Position numbers and translations under genes: made by a program
Assembly: GCF_900111035.1 (NCBI RefSeq)
Contig: NZ_FOFU01000010.1
Location: forward strand, 60,250 to 124,249
Reading direction: 5' to 3'
Source of the DNA: Treponema bryantii
GTDB taxonomy: Bacteria > Spirochaetota > Spirochaetia > Treponematales > Treponemataceae
Length of the DNA: 64,000 nucleotides
Notes under the pieces: model-generated
Seen by the model: only the letters and a program-made list of their open reading frames with translations
Told to the model about the DNA's origin: nothing
Database searches by the model: none
Part shown: positions 59,699 to 64,000 of the stretch, piece by piece
Layout: each line of letters opens with the position of its first letter
How positions within the stretch are numbered: the stretch's first letter is position 1

Positions 59699-61336
59699 AT
59701 GTACGGAAATTACCTTGACGATGCTGCGAAAATCGTAGCTGAAAAACGCGAAGAAAACCTTAAATTTGAACATGCTCGTCTTACAGCAGAACAGAAAGAC
59801 GATCTTCTCTTGAAGTTCCACCCAGACCGCATTAAGAAACAGTTCACAGAACTTAAGATTGGTCCTAACAAGGGACAGCAGGCTCCTATCGAGCTCGCAG
59901 AAATGCTTCAGGCAAAACCACGCCTTGAGCCAGAAAAGATTGATCTTAACCACATTGACTATGAGTCAGACGTACTCGTAATTGGTGGTGGTGGAGCTGG
60001 TACATCAGCTGCAATCATGGCTTCTGAAGCTGGAGCAAAAGTACTTCTCGTAACAAAGCTCCGTGTTGGTGATGCTAACACAATGATGGCAGAAGGTGGA
60101 ATCCAGGCTGCAGATAAGCCAAATGACTCACCTGCTCAGCACTTCCTCGACGCTTTTGGTGGCGGTCACTTTGACGGAAAACCAGAACTGGTATATACAC
60201 TCGTAAACAAGGCTCCATCTGTAATCAAATGGTTGAACGACCTTGGTGTTGAATTCGACAAGATGCCAGACGGAACTATGGTAACAACTCATGGTGGTGG
60301 AACAAGCCGCAAGCGTATGCATGCATGTAAGGACTACTCTGGTGCTGAAATCATGCGAACGCTGCGCGATGAAACTTTCAACCGCGCAGACAAGATTACA
60401 GTTGTAGACTTTACAGCTGCTATCGAAATCATCAAAAATGACAAGGGCGAAGCTTGTGGTGCAGTTCTTATGAACATTGAAACTGGAGAAATCCGCATTG
60501 CTAAGGCTAAGGTTGTAATCATTGCAACTGGTGGAGCTGGACGTATGCACTATCAGGGCTTCCCAACTTCTAACCACTACGGTGCTACAGCAGACGGTCT
60601 TGTAATTGCATACCGCGCTGGTGCAAAACTCCTCTATCAGGATTCTTTGCAGTATCACCCAACTGGAGCTGCTTACCCAACTCAGATTCTTGGTAAACTT
60701 GTAACAGAAAAGGTTCGCTCTCTTGGAGCAAAACTTATCAATAAAGACGGTGAAGTTTACATTCACCCACTTGAAACACGCGACGTAAACGCTTCTGGTA
60801 TTATCCGCGAAGTTCGTGAAGGCCGTGGTGTTCATAATGACGTACAGGATGCTGTATGGCTTGATACTCCAATGATCGAAATGATCCACGGAGAAGGAAC
60901 AATCCTTAAGTCAATTCCTGCTATGTACAACATGTTCATTAAGTACGGAATCGATATCCGTAAGGAACCAATTCTTGTTTACCCTACACTCCACTATCAG
61001 AATGGTGGTGTTGAAATTGACAAGACTTGCCACACTAACGTTGCTAACCTTCTCGTAGCTGGTGAAGCTTCTGGTGGTGTTCACGGTACAAACCGCCTGA
61101 TGGGTAACTCACTCCTCGACGTAGTTGTATTCGGACGCGAAGCTGGTATTGAAGCTGGAAAGATGTTCAAGAAGATTAAGCTTTCTGACAAACTCAGCCT
61201 CCAGCACGTAAAGGATTTCGAAAAGGAACGTGCAGCTGCAAAGATTAAGGGCAGCGCAGTTTCTCCAAAGATACTCCCAACTTACCATCACGGTAACCCA
61301 GAGTTCGACAAAGAAATCCCTGGAGCTACACTCTAA
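59699..61336 (+). CDS. frdA: Soluble fumarate reductase-like flavoprotein
   Basis: The 545-residue protein has an N-terminal extension of 90 residues, FAD motif 'LVIGGGGAGTSAA' (96-101) and fumarate-site residues His320 ('YHPTGA'), Arg361 ('ETRDVNASG'), His432 ('TLHYQNGG') and Arg466 ('TNRLMGNSLL'). At the position of the His that covalently binds FAD in SdhA/FrdA there is Asn127 ('DANTMMAEGG'), so FAD should be non-covalent. That favours fumarate reduction over succinate oxidation. It ends the operon and is followed by a strong terminator. AAGGAGG precedes the ATG. Confidence 0.88.
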   Translation: MYGNYLDDAAKIVAEKREENLKFEHARLTAEQKDDLLLKFHPDRIKKQFTELKIGPNKGQQAPIELAEMLQAKPRLEPEKIDLNHIDYESDVLVIGGGGAGTSAAIMASEAGAKVLLVTKLRVGDANTMMAEGGIQAADKPNDSPAQHFLDAFGGGHFDGKPELVYTLVNKAPSVIKWLNDLGVEFDKMPDGTMVTTHGGGTSRKRMHACKDYSGAEIMRTLRDETFNRADKITVVDFTAAIEIIKNDKGEACGAVLMNIETGEIRIAKAKVVIIATGGAGRMHYQGFPTSNHYGATADGLVIAYRAGAKLLYQDSLQYHPTGAAYPTQILGKLVTEKVRSLGAKLINKDGEVYIHPLETRDVNASGIIREVREGRGVHNDVQDAVWLDTPMIEMIHGEGTILKSIPAMYNMFIKYGIDIRKEPILVYPTLHYQNGGVEIDKTCHTNVANLLVAGEASGGVHGTNRLMGNSLLDVVVFGREAGIEAGKMFKKIKLSDKLSLQHVKDFEKERAAAKIKGSAVSPKILPTYHHGNPEFDKEIPGATL

Positions 61337-61393
61337 TTAAAATTAACTCCTTGGTTGCTTTGATTTCACTAAGCGAACAAGGATTTATTTAAT

Positions 61394-61442
61394 AAAACGT
61401 CATTGTAAGGAATTGTATTTTTACCTTACAATGACGTTTTTT
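61394..61442. terminator. Bidirectional terminator after frdA
   Basis: AAAACGTCATTGTAAGG (61394-61410) pairs with its complement at 61424-61440 (17 bp) around a 13-base loop. T runs follow on both strands, so it ends the hdr-flx-frd operon and the convergent lipoprotein gene. It is the strongest terminator in this area. Confidence 0.85.
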
Positions 61443-62310
61443 ATTCTTCCCATTTAGAAAAATCACATTCATGATAATTTAAATGATAATGTTCACTATT
61501 CCGTGCTTTCTTAAAACTAAATTTATCACCAACACGGCACTTAACATCTCGACGACATATAGGAATACACCAGGTAACAAGATCATTAATGTTTACATAT
61601 TCATGAATTACAATACAGCTTTTCTTAACACTATAAAATGGATTATACCAGCATTTTACATCTCCCCAGGTTGTAAGTTCATCAATTTTCTTCTGCTTTT
61701 TAGTTCTTATCTCAAAGTGTCTGGCGGTAATTTTTGCCATAGCACTACCAATACTCCAGCCCCATATTACAACTTTATAATCAGGATGCAGTTCAATCTG
61801 TTTGAAGAATTCATCAATTGGAATATTATTTGCTGACTTATAGACTTTAGCATAACCATAAGTTGTCCAGACTATTTTATTATCAAGCTTTAAAGGCCAT
61901 GGTAAAAACAGATAGTTATTCCTCCAGTCTTCATCACTATCACTTTCTTCAAACTGAATAATTACTTCTTTTGTATCATCATTTACCATTATTTTATAAT
62001 CTAAATCTTCACCTACAACTTCATAATCACGTGTTTTTTTAAGAAGATAAAACTTTCTTTGTTCAGTAGTCATACTTTCAGATTCTTTAAGAATTCCAGC
62101 CCAACGAATTGCCTCTTCTTCTTCAGGTGTGAGTTTTGGTGTTTCAGGTTCTTCTTCTTTTATTTCAATTTCAATAACAGGCGGTGCAATCTCTATTTCT
62201 GCAACAGTTTCTTCTTCAATTTTTTCAGTATCCTGCAGTTGATTTGTTGTCTTACAGGATATAAATGCAAGTGATACAAATATAATTATAATAGTACAGA
62301 ATTCTCTCAT
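61441..62310 (-). CDS. Lipase_3-like lipoprotein
   Basis: From the ATG at 62308-62310 (MREFCTIIIIFVSLAFISCK) the protein has a lipoprotein signal with Cys19, an acidic Pro/Glu linker and a C-terminal alpha/beta-hydrolase-like domain. That domain has 'KVVIWGWSIGSAMAKITARH', whose GWSIG resembles the nucleophile elbow of class 3 lipases (usually GHSLG). A later 'HYHLNYH' may hold the catalytic His. It is anchored to a membrane. TATAAT lies seven bases before the ATG and no Shine-Dalgarno is seen. A 76-codon upstream extension is rejected. Confidence 0.65.
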   Translation of the reverse strand: MREFCTIIIIFVSLAFISCKTTNQLQDTEKIEEETVAEIEIAPPVIEIEIKEEEPETPKLTPEEEEAIRWAGILKESESMTTEQRKFYLLKKTRDYEVVGEDLDYKIMVNDDTKEVIIQFEESDSDEDWRNNYLFLPWPLKLDNKIVWTTYGYAKVYKSANNIPIDEFFKQIELHPDYKVVIWGWSIGSAMAKITARHFEIRTKKQKKIDELTTWGDVKCWYNPFYSVKKSCIVIHEYVNINDLVTWCIPICRRDVKCRVGDKFSFKKARNSEHYHLNYHECDFSKWEE

Positions 62311-62350
62311 ATAAATATTATAACACCTAAATCTCAAATTTTCACGTAAC

Positions 62351-62379
62351 TTGCAACACCTTTTACATATCAATATAAT
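62351..62379 (+). promoter_or_regulatory. Promoter of the AspT-family transporter gene
   Basis: TTGCAA (62351-62356), a 17-base spacer and TATAAT (62374-62379) form a near-consensus promoter. Transcription starting near 62386 leaves a 13-base leader containing AGAGG before the ATG at 62399. The promoter is divergent from that of the lipoprotein gene. Confidence 0.7.
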
Positions 62380-62398
62380 AGAAGATAGAGGTATAACA

Positions 62399-63616
62399 AT
62401 GGTTCTTTTTGGTGGAATCTTATCAATTAAGACAATCAGTTTTTTAGTATTCTGTGTATTCGTAATCGCTGGATTAGGATACCTGCTTGGTAGAATCACT
62501 ATTAAAGGTGTTTCTTTGGGAACTGCGGGAGTATTCATCGTAGCTCTTCTTTTTGGTGCATTCCTTTACAATCCGTTAGCTGCTCAGCTTAAGGTTGGTG
62601 GTGCTACTTATGTTTCAAACGCTCTTAAGATTGTAGAAAATCTTGGTTTGATTCTGTTTGTAACTTCAGTTGGTTTTATTGCCGGTCCAAGTTTCTTTGG
62701 TGATTTGAAGAAGAACTTCAAGTCTTACATTCTGCTTGGTGTAATCATCATTTTGATTGGCGGTCTTTCATGTGCCGGTTGTATTGTATTTGATAACAAA
62801 GTATTCGGACGCGACCTCGAAGAAGTTTCTGCTATGCTCGTAGGTCTTCTTTCTGGATCTCTTACTTCTACTCCAGCTTTCTCTGCTGCTAAGGCAACAG
62901 TAACAAGTGATGATCTTGAAGCAATCGTTGCTGTAGGTCATGGAATTGCTTACCTCTTTGGTGTAGTTGGTGTAGTTCTTTTTGTACAGCTTGTTCCAAA
63001 GTTTGTAAAAGCAGATATGGATACAGAACGCGCTAAACTTTCTGAGTCTGCTCCAGAAGCTCCTTCAAAACTCACAGGTTCAGAACTTGAACTTGATGTT
63101 TTCGGTTTCTGTGCATTCTCTCTCGTAGCTGTTCTTGGTGTATTCTTTGGTTCTTTCAAGTTTGGTAACTTCTCTCTTACAACTACTGGTGGATGTCTCA
63201 TTCTTTCTTTGATTTTCGGTCACTTCCAGAAGATTGGAAAAGTAAGCATTATGCCACAGGAAGCAACTCTTAAGGTATTCCGCGAGCTTGGTCTTATGCT
63301 CTTTTTGATTGGTGCCGGTGTTGCAGGTGGTGCTTCATTCGTTAAGTACTTTGAATGGGTATACTTCATCTACGGAATTATCATGACACTTCTTCCAATG
63401 ATTATTGGATTCTTCTTCGCTAAGTTCGTTCTTAAGTTAAACCTCTTGAACAACCTTGGTTCAATCTGTGGTGGTATGACTTCTACTCCAGCTCTTGGAA
63501 CATTAATTTCAACAGCAGGAACAGAAAAGGTAGCAGGTGCTTACGCTTCTACTTACCCTATCGCTCTTGTAGCAGTTGTACTTGTTTCACAGTTCTTAAT
63601 CATCCTGTTCCGTTAA
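62399..63616 (+). CDS. AspT/YidE-family transporter, candidate succinate exporter
   Basis: The 405-residue membrane protein has about ten helices in two halves, each with the family signature: 'GSLTSTPAFSAAKAT' and 'GGMTSTPALGTLIST'. A short hydrophilic loop ('TERAKLSESAPEAPSK') lies between them, without TrkA_C domains. The aspartate:alanine exchanger family includes the succinate exporter SucE of corynebacteria. The position just after the fumarate reductase operon makes succinate export plausible. Other members have other or unknown substrates. AGAGG lies before the ATG. Confidence 0.75.
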   Translation: MVLFGGILSIKTISFLVFCVFVIAGLGYLLGRITIKGVSLGTAGVFIVALLFGAFLYNPLAAQLKVGGATYVSNALKIVENLGLILFVTSVGFIAGPSFFGDLKKNFKSYILLGVIIILIGGLSCAGCIVFDNKVFGRDLEEVSAMLVGLLSGSLTSTPAFSAAKATVTSDDLEAIVAVGHGIAYLFGVVGVVLFVQLVPKFVKADMDTERAKLSESAPEAPSKLTGSELELDVFGFCAFSLVAVLGVFFGSFKFGNFSLTTTGGCLILSLIFGHFQKIGKVSIMPQEATLKVFRELGLMLFLIGAGVAGGASFVKYFEWVYFIYGIIMTLLPMIIGFFFAKFVLKLNLLNNLGSICGGMTSTPALGTLISTAGTEKVAGAYASTYPIALVAVVLVSQFLIILFR

Positions 63617-63623
63617 AAAAAAG

Positions 63624-63646
63624 ATTCCCGGGTCAAGCCCGGGAAT
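63624..63646. terminator. Palindrome after the transporter gene
   Basis: ATTCCCGGG (63624-63632) and CCCGGGAAT (63638-63646) form a perfect stem with a five-base loop. It follows the stop codon by seven bases. There is no T tract after it on the plus strand, but there is one on the minus strand (TTTTTTTT preceding the stop). A second stem, CATTGC/GCAATG, lies at 63656-63672. The sequence is typical of dispersed repeats. Confidence 0.5.
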
Positions 63647-63701
63647 GACATACGTCATTGCAATACGCAATGTTATAAACTGTCACCCCGAACTTATGAT
63701 A

Positions 63702-64000
63702 TGTACCCCCTTTTCTGGACAAACAGAAAGGGGGTATTTTTATGCATCAACATTACTCGTATGAGTACAAAAGACACTGCGTTGAAATGTACAAACAAGG
63801 GTTTTGGGAAGAAACTCCAGAACATTTCAAAGATCCGCAAGATTTCCATAAGATGATTCGAAGATGGAAAAAGATAGAAGATGCCAATGGACCAGAGGCA
63901 TTAAAAATCAAAACAAAGAAAAAGAAATGGAGAGCTTCAGAACGCTATGAACTTGTAGCACAAGTTCTTGCTGGTAATTCAATAAAAGAAGTTTCATGTA
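63702..64000 (+). mobile_element. Left end of an IS3-family element, truncated by the window
   Basis: TGTACCCCCTTTTCTGGACA at 63702 resembles IS3/IS150-group inverted repeats, which begin TGTAC and contain GGACA. A transposase OrfA frame follows. The right end, OrfB and any target duplication lie beyond the window. Confidence 0.7.
63742..64000 (+). CDS. IS3-family transposase OrfA, 3' end beyond window
   Basis: The open frame begins at the ATG after AAAGGGGG and gives 'MHQHYSYEYKRHCVEMYKQG', then 'DFHKMIRRWKKIEDANGPEA' and 'WRASERYELVAQVLAGNSIK'. This order of HTH, basic linker and second HTH is typical of IS150-group OrfA, which binds the element ends. It is probably followed by OrfB through programmed frameshifting, which cannot be seen here. 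The right boundary is unknown. Confidence 0.75.
   Translation, partial: MHQHYSYEYKRHCVEMYKQGFWEETPEHFKDPQDFHKMIRRWKKIEDANGPEALKIKTKKKKWRASERYELVAQVLAGNSIKEVSC

Noticed and set aside
62311..62538. 76-codon extension of the lipoprotein frame
   Set aside because: It overlaps the divergent transporter gene and its promoter. The internal ATG begins a proper lipoprotein signal.
1..64000. CRISPR array, rRNA or diversity-generating retroelement
   Set aside because: No regularly spaced repeats of CRISPR type, no rRNA-like sequence and no reverse transcriptase motif were found. The 12-bp phased repeats are too short and too close.

Overview
The window most resembles the chromosome of a fermentative anaerobic spirochaete of the gut or rumen Treponema type. 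This is an inference from AT-rich DNA, a soluble Hdr/Flx electron-transfer operon beside fumarate reductase, an [FeFe] hydrogenase, a chemoreceptor and a c-di-GMP/two-component operon. No rRNA or other decisive taxonomic marker is present. The only RNA gene recognised is a tRNA-Gly(UCC).

Layout. (1) 1-1813: small minus-strand accessory genes (ankyrin-like fragment, YiiX-like cysteine peptidase, DUF1579-like protein). (2) 1848-4129: an S24 repressor divergent from a UmuD'/UmuC polymerase V pair. The UmuD protein starts at the natural cleavage site and lacks both autoprotease residues. (3) 4196-7570: an iron/cobalamin-type ABC importer operon and an AT-rich orphan. (4) 7806 to about 37330: an integrated element with almost every gene on the minus strand, lying beside tRNA-Gly. 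It runs integrase, AlpA-like HTH, terminases, portal, a LuxR-type regulator, protease, capsid and connectors. An 11.4-kb defence island follows, then tail-like genes, an NlpC/P60 lysis cassette with overlapping membrane genes, and a D5-type helicase. No tape measure or CI-type repressor was found. (5) 37502-40615: a B12-type radical SAM protein abutting a monomeric [FeFe] hydrogenase. (6) 40822-50321: a methyl-accepting protein, malate dehydrogenase, fumarase, then a diguanylate cyclase, hybrid kinase and receiver operon. (7) 50318-52174: GH36 alpha-galactosidase. (8) 52452-61336: hdrB-hdrC-hdrA-flxD-flxC-flxB-flxA followed by fumarate reductase iron-sulfur and flavoprotein genes without a membrane anchor. 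(9) 61441-64000: a lipase-like lipoprotein, an AspT/SucE-family transporter and the left end of an IS3-family element.

How the genes fit together. The LDH-like enzyme has Arg at the substrate-specificity position, so it probably reduces oxaloacetate to malate. Fumarase makes fumarate and the Frd flavoprotein reduces it to succinate. The AspT-family protein is a candidate succinate exporter. The Hdr-Flx genes could let NADH drive fumarate reduction while a second NADH reduces ferredoxin (electron bifurcation), and the [FeFe] hydrogenase could reoxidise that ferredoxin. This Hdr-Flx-Frd unit is the strongest candidate for an undescribed system. The second is the defence island inside the phage-like element. 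It holds a trypsin-like protease, a type I restriction system with a 12-bp repeat-tunable specificity subunit, an embedded PD-(D/E)XK nuclease with an unrecognised partner, and a KAP-type NTPase paired with a membrane coiled-coil protein.

A recurring feature is a TATAAT-like -10 box only 6-9 bases from an ATG with no Shine-Dalgarno, suggesting that several mRNAs here are leaderless.
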